Origin: Corinectria fuckeliana
Taxonomy: Eukaryota > Ascomycota > Sordariomycetes > Hypocreales > Nectriaceae
Length of the DNA: 64,000 bases
Direction: 5' to 3'
NCBI GenBank assembly: GCA_019137255.1
Contig: WPDH01000123.1
Location: 310,001 to 374,000 of the forward strand
In this document: piece by piece, positions 36,311 to 47,180 of the stretch
How positions within the stretch are numbered: the first letter of the stretch is position 1
Layout: each line of letters opens with the position of its first letter
Notes under the pieces: generated by a model
What the model saw: the letters and a program-made list of their open reading frames with translations, nothing else
Databases searched by the model: none
Told to the model about the DNA's origin: nothing
Made by a program: the position numbers and the translations under genes

Positions 36311-36366
<56 letters not shown>

Positions 36367-37290
36367 CCCTGTCTGCCCAACCGGAGCTCAAGATGCTCGG
36401 GAGGCGTCGGTTTGATGCTTCGTATATGCACGAGCAGAGCCACTGACGACGATGCATTCCATGCTGACGTATGCAAGTTTCTCCGGCTAAAAGAAAGTCC
36501 ACACAACCAAGGCAGTCAGTCAGTCCACCTCCCCAGCCAGTCGGGGGGGCTTTGCACCGCCTTGTCGTATCCCGATTTATACTGCACAGGGACAAAACCC
36601 CCACTTGACTATCTACCTATACCAGACTACTATGTATGTATACAACTAAGCACTGGACCGAACGCATCTGCACACTTGCGTGACGTCGACGTGATGCGAT
36701 GCTTCCTCGTAACGCCCGACGACGATGCACGTACCGGCATCACAAGGCCGCTTGGCCGCCTACCAAAAGCAAGCAAGCCAAGAGTGTGATCTAGATGGAT
36801 AGGTATTTGTACCGAGCACGCCGTTCATTGTTCCCGCATTCCCGGCAAACCTGCCGCGAGTCCCGTCTCCGCTACCCCGATACGATCCGCCGTCTTGTCG
36901 TCGGCGCCGTCTTTAAAGGCGTGCGATCCGCCGGGCCAGCGGTGCCGACAAGGGGGCCTGCTCTCTACAGCTTACCCCAAACCATCCCGAATCTCCTCCT
37001 CTGACCGGCTCTCGAATATACACCAACGTATACGTACTATCATGGCCTTCTCGTGAATCTACTAACAAATGGCGATCCCTCGCCATGCCGAGACGAAGCT
37101 AAACGCTTCAATTCTAAATAGGACTATTGCTCCCAAGTCTACCTACCGTCTCTAACCCTACATATATCATGTAACCCATTGATTCCACTCCATTCATTAC
37201 TCTTTTACCCGTCTCCTCCTCACCCTTCGTCCCTACTATAAGGAGCTGACACACCACAGGACCCAGCGCACCCGTCCTTCTCACCTCCGT
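35424..37290. other. Gene-free interval with simple repeats
   Basis: No supportable gene. C/T-rich minus-strand sequence near 35430-35700 is the leader of the small secreted protein gene. The Lys-Gln-Ala-Ser frames in the middle are by-products of the GCTT repeat. Confidence 0.5.
36311..36366 (+). repeat. (GCTT)14 microsatellite
   Basis: Fourteen perfect tetranucleotide copies. Confidence 0.95.
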
Positions 37291-39045
37291 CTACGTCGTA
37301 TACCGATAACGCGGGCTCTCGTCCCCCAGTTCCATCAGCTCGTCCTCGTCCATCCCGCGATGCTCCTCCTTCATCTGCCCCGCAGCGCGCAGCCGGTTCT
37401 CCCGGCGGTACCAGTACCACAGGAACCCGTAGATGATGGTCCCCAGGCCCACCATGCTCAGCGTCACGGCGTGCCCGCGGATGTAGCGAGGCTTGTCCTC
37501 GACGGGGCTGTCGTTTGTGGTCCCGTTAGCAGTTGTCGCCTCTAGAGCAAGCATCAGGGAGGGGGGGAGGACTGACTAGATGAATGCGGACATGATGCCT
37601 GCGGCGTTGCCCCAGGTCAGCTGCATCCCCGTGCCCGTAGTGCGCTTCCCGTAACGCGGCGAATTCGTCGGCAGCTACACAGGTCAGTCGCCTCTTCCAC
37701 GCCATTATACATATACACTTCCAACTTACCCAAGCCAGCGGCAGGCCAACGACCACGTACAACCCGCCCGCAACGAGAAAGCATCCAAAATAGTGCACGC
37801 CGGAGGACACATCGGCCAGCAGCACCGCGTAGCCGATGACACTAACGGCGCCGAAGATGACGCAGAACAGGCCCCGGCGCTGGATCCGATCCGACAGGTA
37901 GGCCGTCGACATGTAGGTCGCAGCGCCGAGGAAGTAGCACGGGACGGTGAGGAGTTGGACCTCGGCTGTGGTCCACTCACCAAGACCGTTGATGATGGTG
38001 GGGAGGAAGGTCGAGAAGCCTGGGGCCGTCAGTCTAAGTCCAGATCACCCCGCCCATCTCGGAATGTGCCCACGAGAACGAAGTAAAGGGAAAGGAAAGA
38101 AAAACTTACCGTACAGCATGGTGTCAACACCGAACTGGGCAACGCAAAACGCCCAGACCTTCCAGTCCTTGAACGCCTGCATCATATCCGCGACGCTAAA
38201 CTCGCGGCTCGACGCTGTGTTCCCATACTCGCGGGCATGGCGCACACGCATCAGCGCCCGCTCCCGCTCGTCGAGGAAGTAGGCCGTGTCCGCGTCGTTG
38301 GGCAGCGCAAAGTACGTCACAACGCCGACCGCAAAGCTCGGGATGCCCTCGATGATCATGATCCAGCGCCACCCGCTCTTGCCATGCAGGCCGTCCATGT
38401 GCCCAATGCCGTACGCCAGCAGGCCGCCGAGGGCGCCCGCGATGGCGGCGCTGACGAACAGGTAGCCGACGCGCAGGGCCAGCTCGCGCTTGGTGTAGAA
38501 GAAGGTCAGGTAGACGGTCAGGCCGGGGAAGAGGCCGGCCTCGACGACGCCGAGGAGCAGGCGGCAGGCGAGCAGGGCGCCGTACGAGTCGACGAGCCCC
38601 GTGAGGGTGGCGATGACGCCCCAGGCGGTGGCGATGAAGGCGATCCAGCGGCGCGGGGTGAACAGCTTGAGGACGAGGTTGGACGGCACCTCGAAGAGCA
38701 GGTAGGTGACGAAGAGGATGGAGACGGCGACCTGGAACTGCTGAGACGAGAGCCCGAGGTCCTCTTCGAGCCTGTAGAGCCGTGCGTTGCCGATGTTGAC
38801 TCTGTCGTGGGCGTGTGAGCAGATGGGGAGCCAGGCCGCTGAGAGAGCTAACCGACTCACCGGTCTAAGAAACTGAAGAGGTACAGGGCCATGATGAGCG
38901 GGATGATGTGCAGATCCAGCTTCCGGACGAGCTGCCTCTCCGCTTCCGCCGTCTCGAGGCCAAGCTCATCGCGCGGCTCATCGTTGAGACTGTGAGCCTG
39001 CGTCGGCGGCGTTGTCTCGCCCTCGGACTTGCGATGGACTTCCAT
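37291..39045 (-). CDS. MFS transporter, anion:cation symporter (Dal5/Tna1-like) family
   Basis: Proton-coupled uptake of an organic anion such as allantoate, nicotinate or a related vitamin or amide, at the plasma membrane; the substrate is inferred only from the family. Exons are 39045-38861, 38801-38110, 38019-37730, 37674-37577 and 37507-37291 (493 aa), with introns of 59, 90, 55 and 69 bp. The protein has a hydrophilic N-terminus, then LDLHIIPLIMALYLFSFLDR-VNIGNA, the family signature across TM1. LLGVVEAGLFPGLTVYL and FYTKRELALRVG mark the middle of the first half. The second half has FSTFLPTIINGLG and LPTNSPRYGKRTTGTGMQL, and after the last splice FIYPVEDKPRYIRGH. Intron 4 has an unusual donor, GTCAGT, but a good CTAAC branch and it restores that motif. 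Confidence 0.9.
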
Positions 39046-40629
39046 TGGCGGCGACTGGTTGGTTACCGTGAAACAAATATAGCAAAGGCTGAAGCTGTGA
39101 CTGGAATGCCAACTCAGAGAAGAGGTTATTTGGTTATGACAAATCGACTGCCGATGACTCTTTATCAGCGCGGCCGGAGAATAAGCTCGTTCGATCGGTA
39201 CCTAGGTAGTTAGTTGTCTGCTTTCTCTTCACCCTCTTGTCAACTTGACCTCGATGATTTGACTTGAGAAGCCAGAGGCCGTCGTAGCCAAGAAACCAAA
39301 GCAGACGGTGACGAAGAATGGGCGCAACAGTATTGTGGCTATCGATGAACTGAGGTGAAGGCGGGAAAAAAACTAGGTAGTCTTGGCACGAGGTGGGTGG
39401 TTTCATTAATTCACAGCCAGCACCGAGACTACTCCTCTTAGTAATTGATTGCCCTTCCCTCGCAACAAAACAACCAAGACAGCCCGGGAAAGTGGTCAGA
39501 TGGTCCCGGGCATCGGGGTCAACTCACATTCGTCAGGCTGGGAACACGGGTCATGCGTATCCATCGCGGAGGTACGGAAGCGTTGGTAGTACATGGGATA
39601 ATTACTAAAGCGTGGGAGAAATTTGCGGCTGCGGCATATACTAGTGCTTGCTGGGCATCGTCTATCCGTGCCTATTCAGAGAAGGAACGGATGTTGACGT
39701 AGTCTTCCGAAAGAGCCTGTCTGGGTACTTAGTCTAGTGTAGTAGTTCAGTCCTTGTAGAGCAGACAACGACATTACGAGAGTTTCCGCGTTGATTCGTG
39801 AGGTTAGCGAATCCTCTGAACAAATCTGCATCCACCAACTCTCTGGCTTAGACTTGCATTCCCGCTTCCCGCTTCCCGCTTCCCGCTTGTCTACGTCCTG
39901 CATAGCGCCACAAATACATGCTGACCTCTGATAGCCCCTCCCTTGCAAGCTAACCAGTCGTTGCTCATCCACGAGCCATAGACCTGAACATCCTCGTTCT
40001 TTCGAGCAACAAAGGGGAAGATGATGTAGGAGCGTCATGACTCGGAACATGTGCCTGATCATCTAATCTAGGTAGTCTACTATCACCATATCCATTTACA
40101 GGGTCCTTCATCTAGACCCAACGTCACACGTCCCACAACTTGACAACGCGCGAGCGAGCACTTACGTTACTCATCCGGCACAGTTCTCATCGGACCATTC
40201 ATCAACCATCAAAATTTCAAGAAATTGGCATCAATATGACGGATATCTGTCGACTGGATTTAACAAAGAAAATAGTATCCCGATCCAGAGCCCCCCTTTT
40301 CAACCCATGTCTGCTCCAAACTAATCCCGGCATCACCCAAAGAGCTGCCTTCAAGATCGCGGTGTAGTATAGTGTAGTGAAGTAAGTAGGTAAGTAAGAA
40401 GAAGCTAGCGCGCGGCTAGGTGAGTTTGAGATGCAGAGCCTCCTCCACCATCCGCTGTGTAGAAGCTCCATGCAATGACAAAAGGAAAGATTTTACATCG
40501 TATGTACAATATCTGACATTATTATCCCTTTCCCGTTGGGATCTGCCGTGGGAACCCCAGCTTTCCTTGAGCCGTTAGTCACTAATGCCTAGTATCCACG
40601 GCAATGCGTTGCTTTGCAAATACCTGGGT
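39046..40629. other. Gene-free interval
   Basis: Promoter of the transporter and 3' flank of the Ser/Thr-rich gene. A copy of GGTACCTAGGTAG at 39197-39209 matches one at 19923-19935. No gene is seen. Confidence 0.5.
39861..39888 (+). repeat. (CCCGCTT)4 tandem repeat
   Basis: Four perfect 7-bp units. Confidence 0.9.
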
Positions 40630-42180
40630 TTATCGGTAAGGCTGGGCAGGCATCTCGTACACGTGCTCTGCCGGTGACGACCCTCGGGCACTCGTCATTT
40701 GGGTGCCGTCAATCTCAGCCGCGTCAGACTTGATCCATCTCGCCGCACCGCCGTCGTTGCCAAGTTCAGCAGCTGTGGTGACGGGGCTGTGCATATCGGA
40801 GGCATCATTTCTACCGGCACTGTTCATGGTGGCGGTTCGGGAGTACTGCGTCTCGGGGCTCACGGCACTGTTGTACGTGGAGCCGAAGGTCTGGGGCTTG
40901 GCGTAGCCGGTGCGGCCGTCGCCAATCGCGGTGCCGCGGTATCCCTCAGCATGCGAGCCCTTGGTCGGCATGCGGCCAGGGGCAAGCGCCGCATCCACGC
41001 CAGCAGAGTTCTGAGTCATGTGTGGTGAGGTACCACTGCCACGAACGGGACCGCCAACAGGCACCTCAGAAGAGCCAAACATGTCGTCGATCTCCGACTT
41101 GGAAGGCTTGTTGCGCTTCTTGAGGCAGCACCAGAGGATGATACCGATGGCGGCAAGACCGACCACACCGCAACCAGCGCCAATGCCGGCCTTGGCACCA
41201 GTGGAGAGGCCACTGCTGCCGCCGTCGCTGCTGCTGCTGCTGCTGTCGCTCGCAGCGGTGCCACCAGAGCCCGCTGTGCCGTAGCTTCCAGTGGGCGCAA
41301 CAGTGGCTGTCTTGACCACGCCGGTCGTCACTTTCGTAGAAGTGATGACCAGAGTGCTTGTGATGGTGACCGTGGTGCTAGCGCCGGCCGCCTCGGTCTC
41401 AGTAACAGTCTTTGTGAGCTTCGTACCCTTGCTGATTGTGGAAATGACAGTTTGGGTCACAGTGTTGACTACCGTCTTGTCGCCGCTATCGCCAACGGTG
41501 ACAGTGACAAGCTTTGTGATGATGGCGCGCTTGTCGAGGGGGTTTCGTCGGATAAGGAAATCGTCCGGGAGCTCGGGAGCAGCGGTTGTCTCGGCGTCAA
41601 CCACGGCTAGGCCATTGTAGCCGATTGTGCGAGGGGCAAGGTCGACGGCACGCTTCTCGTTGGCCCAGGTGGTGGAAGTCTCGTAAACGGTCTTCGTGGC
41701 CGTTTTGCCATCACTAGTGACGGTCTCGGTCTTGAAAACGGTAGATGTGACGAGAATGGTGGATGTGACTGTTCGCTGGACCGTCTTCTTCTGAGTGATT
41801 GTGTCGGCGTCAGAGTCAGTCACGGTGACGGTCTTGGTGACGGTGGAATCGGAGTCGCTGCTACCGGTATCAGACGTGGTGGAGACATCGGCAGGGACGG
41901 ATTCGCTGGTGGTGGATGAATCGTCGGCGGAGGTGCTCGTGGCAGTAATCACGGCGACCGCGGTGCTTGTGGGGGTGTCATCATCATCATCGGAGGAGGC
42001 ACTAGAGGTGGCTCCTGCAACAACAGAGTCAACGGCAGAGCTAACGTCGTCGACAACGGACGACACGTCCTGGCGCTGGACGAGGTTGGCGACGTCGTCA
42101 TCGCTAGTTTGGCGACGGACGACCTGGGTGCCCTCGGCGCCGAGGAGCAGGCCCAGGAGAGCGAGCCCGCGGAATTGCAT
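40630..42180 (-). CDS. Ser/Thr-rich single-pass surface protein, Wsc/Mid2-like layout
   Basis: Single exon, 516 aa from the ATG at 42180 (MQFRGLALLGLLLGAEG, a signal peptide). An ectodomain of about 330 residues is dominated by Ser, Thr, Val and Asp, with many TVTxTxT runs, so it is probably O-mannosylated and extended. One transmembrane helix follows (AGCGVVGLAAIGIILWCCL) with the basic stop KKRNK. The cytoplasmic tail of about 150 residues has Tyr, Ser and Pro motifs. This layout matches fungal cell-wall stress sensors, but no WSC cysteine domain is present. It could equally be a mucin-like adhesin. The frame stays open upstream, but without an ATG, so the start is clear. Confidence 0.75.
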   Translation of the reverse strand: MQFRGLALLGLLLGAEGTQVVRRQTSDDDVANLVQRQDVSSVVDDVSSAVDSVVAGATSSASSDDDDDTPTSTAVAVITATSTSADDSSTTSESVPADVSTTSDTGSSDSDSTVTKTVTVTDSDADTITQKKTVQRTVTSTILVTSTVFKTETVTSDGKTATKTVYETSTTWANEKRAVDLAPRTIGYNGLAVVDAETTAAPELPDDFLIRRNPLDKRAIITKLVTVTVGDSGDKTVVNTVTQTVISTISKGTKLTKTVTETEAAGASTTVTITSTLVITSTKVTTGVVKTATVAPTGSYGTAGSGGTAASDSSSSSSDGGSSGLSTGAKAGIGAGCGVVGLAAIGIILWCCLKKRNKPSKSEIDDMFGSSEVPVGGPVRGSGTSPHMTQNSAGVDAALAPGRMPTKGSHAEGYRGTAIGDGRTGYAKPQTFGSTYNSAVSPETQYSRTATMNSAGRNDASDMHSPVTTAAELGNDGGAARWIKSDAAEIDGTQMTSARGSSPAEHVYEMPAQPYR

Positions 42181-45100
42181 CTTCAAGTAGCGGCTGTATA
42201 TCTGATGTCGGAGATGCTGGAGAGAAAGGTGAAGATTCGAGAAGCGGTCGGAAGAACGAGTGACGATGAAATGGGAAGGGGGAAGAAAGGAAAACACGGG
42301 GACGTCGGAAGATGGCGTGGCCGGAGGGAAAACAGGGACTGGCGGGGATTGATAGAAGGTGCGAGTGTGCAGTACATAGTAAACGCGGTGCAGCGCAGTA
42401 ACAACAGGCACAAGACAGACAGGAGCAGGAGCAACCAGGGCCTAGTATCCACACTTCCAGGGTCAAACTTGTGCGCTGCAGGGGCTACGACAGCCAAGCG
42501 CAGGCTTTTCGCAGGGGGCGGGGCTCGTTGAGGCTAGAGTAATGAGGTACGTAGCACTAGAATAGCCCGTCGTACTAAGCGGTTGAGGATGTGGCAATGA
42601 CTGTGGCTGCTCCGGAGAGGACTCGTGATTACTCTTGAGTCTATACGAACCTACGCCAATGAAGGGGGCGGTGAACGATTGACGACAAATCACTGGTGCT
42701 TGGTAGCAGAAGCAGGAGGAAGAGATTCACAGATTATCTGTTTGTTGATCATCATTGACAAACGCGTATCGAGAACAATGACCCCACTGTACTACGTAGT
42801 ACATGTACTGCTAGTAGTGTAAGTACCTCTAGTACGTAGGAGAATGGCAACGCATCGTTGGCAACTTGGCAACTGTACTACTGTAGACCTAAGTAGTACT
42901 TAGTAGTAATAAGCATGGCATGTACCCAGGTACCTCCACAGTTTAATTGAGCCACCGCAGTACGACGGAGACCAAGACATGTGCGTCCTTATTCGTAACT
43001 TACCAAGAAGAGTAAAAAGCGCGGTACCCAAACCCCAGACGCAAGGGAACATGGAGAAAAAGAAGGAGCAACAGAACAGTCATTAGGGCATGGCCTCTCC
43101 CTCTGATCGCAGAGCAATCAAGCCAAGTCTTCGTCAACGCAAGCCGGGCTTTCGCGACATGGCCAACTCCGACCCCTTTTAGCTTAGCGGACCTCCCGTG
43201 GCGCCGACACCACCGACTCCCCGTGATGCGCGGTGGGGGGAGGATGAGCCGTTATACGAGATTGCCGTGGTACTACTACGTAGTATGCTATGCATACGTG
43301 CCTTTGTGCCTATCGCGCTGCATCAGTGGCGACCGCGGTGCATTTTTGCAATATTTCTCCCGTCGATTTGGAATCCATTCTAACGGGGCAGGATCGAATG
43401 GTGCGAGGACATTTCTCTGTCGGAATGATGGACGTGGGTGAGAAAGTCCAGCTGCCTGCAAGATACGCAAGAGAATATCAGCTGAAGTCAGCCACCTCGC
43501 GCCATGGCGCCGCCAACAGCTTGAGAGGCGTCGAGCGATCGAAGCGGTTATTACTTAGTAGCGAATAGCTTACAAGGCTGAAGCTACATGTCCTGCGCAC
43601 ACAGTCATATCACGCGCTATAGCTATCTACGGCTTTCCGCACATTCCATCTTCTTCAAGAAATAATGTGTAATTGGTAGTTATTCCATTATTCCTAGCCA
43701 GCACCTTGCCATGTAGGCCTAATGGATCTGATGCTCACTACATGATTAGTGCAGGATCTGGATGGACAGTTTAATTTTGGCACCCCTCGCCCGTGGAGTC
43801 CGACGCTTTGGGTCATGCCGCACTTTGCACACGCGCCAATGAAAAGGGGGTTTTGCCCATTCGGGCAAAGCTGGCTCAGGTCAGGTCAGCCAAGCAAGCA
43901 CTCCCAATCCCATTCCTGACATGGGCCTCGTCCTATTTTCGGTACCGTCTTCCGGAGTTTTTTTTTTTTTTTGGTTCATGGCTCCTCATCAATACGTAGA
44001 GAGAGACCAGGGTTGATTGATCATGAACCATGGCATTGTTTGCTTGTGATCTGCATTCCCGAAACCACCTAGTCGGGCACACACCGTGTAGACGGCTGTG
44101 TACGCACAGTATGCGGCACAGTGGCACGGGATTAACCCGCATCTCTGGGAGCACGATCCATCCAGCAAGATTTTCCATCTCCCAATGAAGTTTGTTGATG
44201 AGCTACGAAGTATGAAGTACTAAGCTACGTATCATACATACCACCGCCAACACCAATCCCCCGCGTCCTAAAATCAAGCTTCTTCAGCCCAACAAACGCC
44301 ATTCACAGTCTAGACCAACCCCCACCTGCTCCCAGAGCCGAAAGCCTGACCTTATCTTACTTTAAGCCCTATTACTATGTGGTTATCCTCTACCCTGCGC
44401 CACATAACTGTTGCATCGTGGCTGTGGTAAACGTCGGCCCCGCGTCGCACTGACATGTTCGGACTTCCCGTGCGATACATCATACACTTGACACCTTCAG
44501 ATATACTACAAGACAGACACCACTTGTTTCAATGCTATCCAGCAGACTCTCGCTTACCCATCCAGCGAGCCCTCGCCGACCCCGAAACCGCCCGCTCGCC
44601 TCGTCCCATCCTCAGTCACAAACCCGGACTGGCCGAGCATTCTTCTTCGTCTCCTACGTACCGTCAGCCTGACTGTCAGCGGCTTCTGGTTTCCCTTCAA
44701 ACACACAGCCCGTTTCAGGCCTCCCGCTTGCTTCGCCCGGGACGTGTGACGACCTTCCACCAGGGACGCTTGTTCGTCAATGCCCCCCCCCCTTATTTTA
44801 TCGGGGACTCGGCCGCTGCCATCGATCGTCCCTGGTTACGTTGCCACTGCCATGTAACGTGTCGCTCGTAGCACAAAAACTGCGCCTCACTTGCCCGTGA
44901 CAGTACTTCGTATGCAAGGCCGTTAGTAACATAACAGGTGGACTGTTGTAACTTTTGGTAGAACGAGCAAGGAACGATAACCGGTAGATAGAGTCTTGAT
45001 GATTGTCAAGTGTAGGGGATTGTTCATAATCAGCATCTTGACATCGTGTAAAGTAAATTGATCATTGTAACTTTTTGTGAATTGTATTAATATGCCCTTC

Positions 45101-45339
45101 TACAAATCGCCAGCTCCTAGCTTTCAACGACCGTTATATATATCACTTCGCTTTGTCTTTCACTCCAAATACTCTTCTTAGAATACCCCCGCCACATCTG
45201 CGCCCGGCGCACATATTAAATAGGTCCAAAAAGCCTCTCTCTAATCGGGGCCATCTAAGGGAAGGTTGAGGAAAAAAGCACTAGTAGCAAACACGGACAG
45301 CATGCCCGTGAGAGAAAGGGAGACGCTTTGGACGCGTGC
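42181..45339. other. Gene-free interval of 3.2 kb
   Basis: Minus-strand 42181-42460 is the pyrimidine-rich leader of the surface protein gene. The rest has AT-rich patches, a T run near 43960 and several TAC/GTA palindrome clusters (for example 42788-42840). No supportable gene is seen. Confidence 0.5.
44902..44912 (-). repeat. TACGAAGTACT motif, copy 5
   Basis: Exact copy on the minus strand. Confidence 0.7.
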
Positions 45340-47180
45340 TTAAAAGTTCTCCTTACCCCAGACGAAGGAGAATCTAGTTAGACGGTTAGCGCTTCGGTCT
45401 CGTTGACGGGATATTTTGACAACTCACCCGGGCTCGGTGTACTTGTTGCAGTACACGTGCAACGCGCTCCCCAGGCTCTTGGGTCCGCAGAAGAAGACGC
45501 CAGCCTCGGCGGGGGTGTGCAGCTTCCGGATGCCCCTAAAGATCATGTCCCAGTTGGGGCGGCCGAAGTTGGTCGGGCTCCGCAGGCCGGTGATGGTGTC
45601 CTTGTCGGCGTTGGCGTCGTTGATCATGATGTTGGTCGCGTCGTCGGCCTTGATCTTGGCCGTCAGGTACGTGTGGATCTCGATGCGGTGGTCCAGGTCC
45701 TGGGCTTCCACGGCGAGCAGCAGCGAGCGGAACCACTCGAAGGACTCGAAGTCGCGGCAGATCCAGAAGAAGTAGACCTTGGACAGGCGCGTCTTCGTCT
45801 GCGGGTAGTTCATGCGGTACCAGATGGACTTGAGGATCGAGGCGAACGGCGTGACGCCGATGCCGGCTCCCACTAGGACGGACACCTCGTACTTGAAGAC
45901 GTCCTCGGAAGCGGAACCAAACGGGCCATCCACGTAGACTCGAGGGAGGACTCGGTGTAGTGCCGGGTCCACGTCCTTGCTGTTCTCGCCGTTGACGCCG
46001 ACCACCTTGCTGGCATCGGCCTTCTTCCTGTCCCACTCGCAGCCCAGCGTGGCGGAGACGGCCTTGGTAAAGTCGCCCACACAGCGCATGTGGATCGAGA
46101 TGTAGTCCTCCTCGGGCGCGCTGGTCAGAGTGAAAGGGTGATACTGCCAGAGCGAGACGGCAGGGCAGCACAGGAAGATGTACTGGCCGGCGCGCGTCTT
46201 GGTGTGCTCCTTCTTCATCTGGATCTCGCAAACGTTGCTGGGATGCTGGATGACCTTGGTGATGTACGTCTTGTGGCGGCCACGCAGCTCGCGGGCGATG
46301 CGCTCGGCGAGGTAGCAGCCTCCGCTGTACATCCAGTACTGCCAGAAGACACCCACGGCCGAGGCGCCGATGCTGGTGCAGAACGGCGCCACGTCGGGCT
46401 GGATCATGCAGAAGGCGCCGTGGATGGACCAGAAGAAGAAGAAGACGATGAACATGTGGTGGGTGTACCAGAAGCGCTCGTAGTTGGCCCGTCGGGGCTT
46501 CTCGATCGACGTGACGACCATGCACATGAGGGCAATCAGCATGACGTACCCCGTCCACCCGGGACCGGTGACGAAGTTGGCAAGCAGCCATCCGTAGATG
46601 CCCAGCTTGTTCTTGATCGCGACCTGCGCGAAGTTGTTCCAGTGGGCAATGGTGTGGACCCACGACCAGAACACAATGGACCAAGCGGTGATGATGTGGA
46701 AGCCGATGTTCTTGTCGAATTGGATGATGCCGTTGAGCGGCGTCTGTCGCAGCAGAGAGACGAGAGTCCGACAGACGGGAAACAGGATAATGGCGACATC
46801 GAGATGGAGAACCAGGGCGGCTGATCTGGCAATGACAAAGGTGAAGCCGAAGAGGTCACGCGAGGACTGAAGACTTTCCTTCATGGAGTAGTGTACACAG
46901 GCGAAGCCGAAGACCATGGCGTGGATGAGCATGAAGAGGAAGACAAATCTAGAGGCGGGCCGGTTAGTTAACTCCCGAGCAGGACCAACAGACGCATCGT
47001 GAGTGACCATCACACGTACACTCTTCGGTAACCCTCGTTGATCATCCACCGGTCGAGCTTTTCCTTCGAGGATAGTTCCACTTGCTTCTCCTGGGTCATC
47101 TCGCCCGAAAGCAGCATCCGAGTGAGAGGCGTCCATCTTGACCGTTCGGACGGCTTCTCGTAATCGTACTGATAACTCAT
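45340..47180 (-). CDS. noxB: NADPH oxidase, NoxB (Nox2) type
   Basis: Transmembrane flavocytochrome that passes electrons from NADPH through FAD and two hemes to oxygen, making superoxide. In fungi it serves sexual development, ascospore germination and infection structures, together with regulators NoxR and Rac and the tetraspanin Pls1. Exons 47180-47020, 46948-45428 and 45373-45340 give 571 aa. The introns are 71 bp (GTACGT donor) and 54 bp (GTGAGT donor, CTAAC branch). The heme histidines are spaced 14 apart in TM3 (GFH...WVH) and about 13 apart in TM5 (YTHH...SIH). The FAD motif is HPFTLTSAPEED, and the NADPH sites are GAGIGVTPF and FFCGPKSLG. The tail ends KENF. The charged N-terminal extension of about 55 residues before TM1 (MSYQYDYEKPSERSRWTPL...) is why I call NoxB rather than NoxA. 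Confidence 0.9.

Noticed and set aside
36311..36366. CRISPR-like or coding repeat at the GCTT array
   Set aside because: It is an uninterrupted tetranucleotide microsatellite without spacers. The Ala-Ser-Lys-Gln frames across it come from the repeat itself.
37291..37554. Separate small membrane protein starting MLALEATTANG at the 3' end of the transporter
   Set aside because: Its first residues lie inside intron 4. Splicing joins the remainder to the transporter in frame and completes the family's last-helix motif.
38237..38818. 193-codon frame antisense to the MFS transporter
   Set aside because: It is an acidic, Gly/Glu/Val-rich reflection of hydrophobic sense codons.
31750..39045. Secondary-metabolite cluster around the Dabb protein, MFS transporter and Zn2Cys6 factor
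   Set aside because: No polyketide, peptide or terpene synthase, P450 or other tailoring enzyme is present, and the transporter belongs to a nutrient-uptake family.
45536..46824. Long open frames overlapping noxB on both strands (382 and 244 codons)
   Set aside because: They are frame shadows of the GC-rich noxB exon with no motif content of their own.
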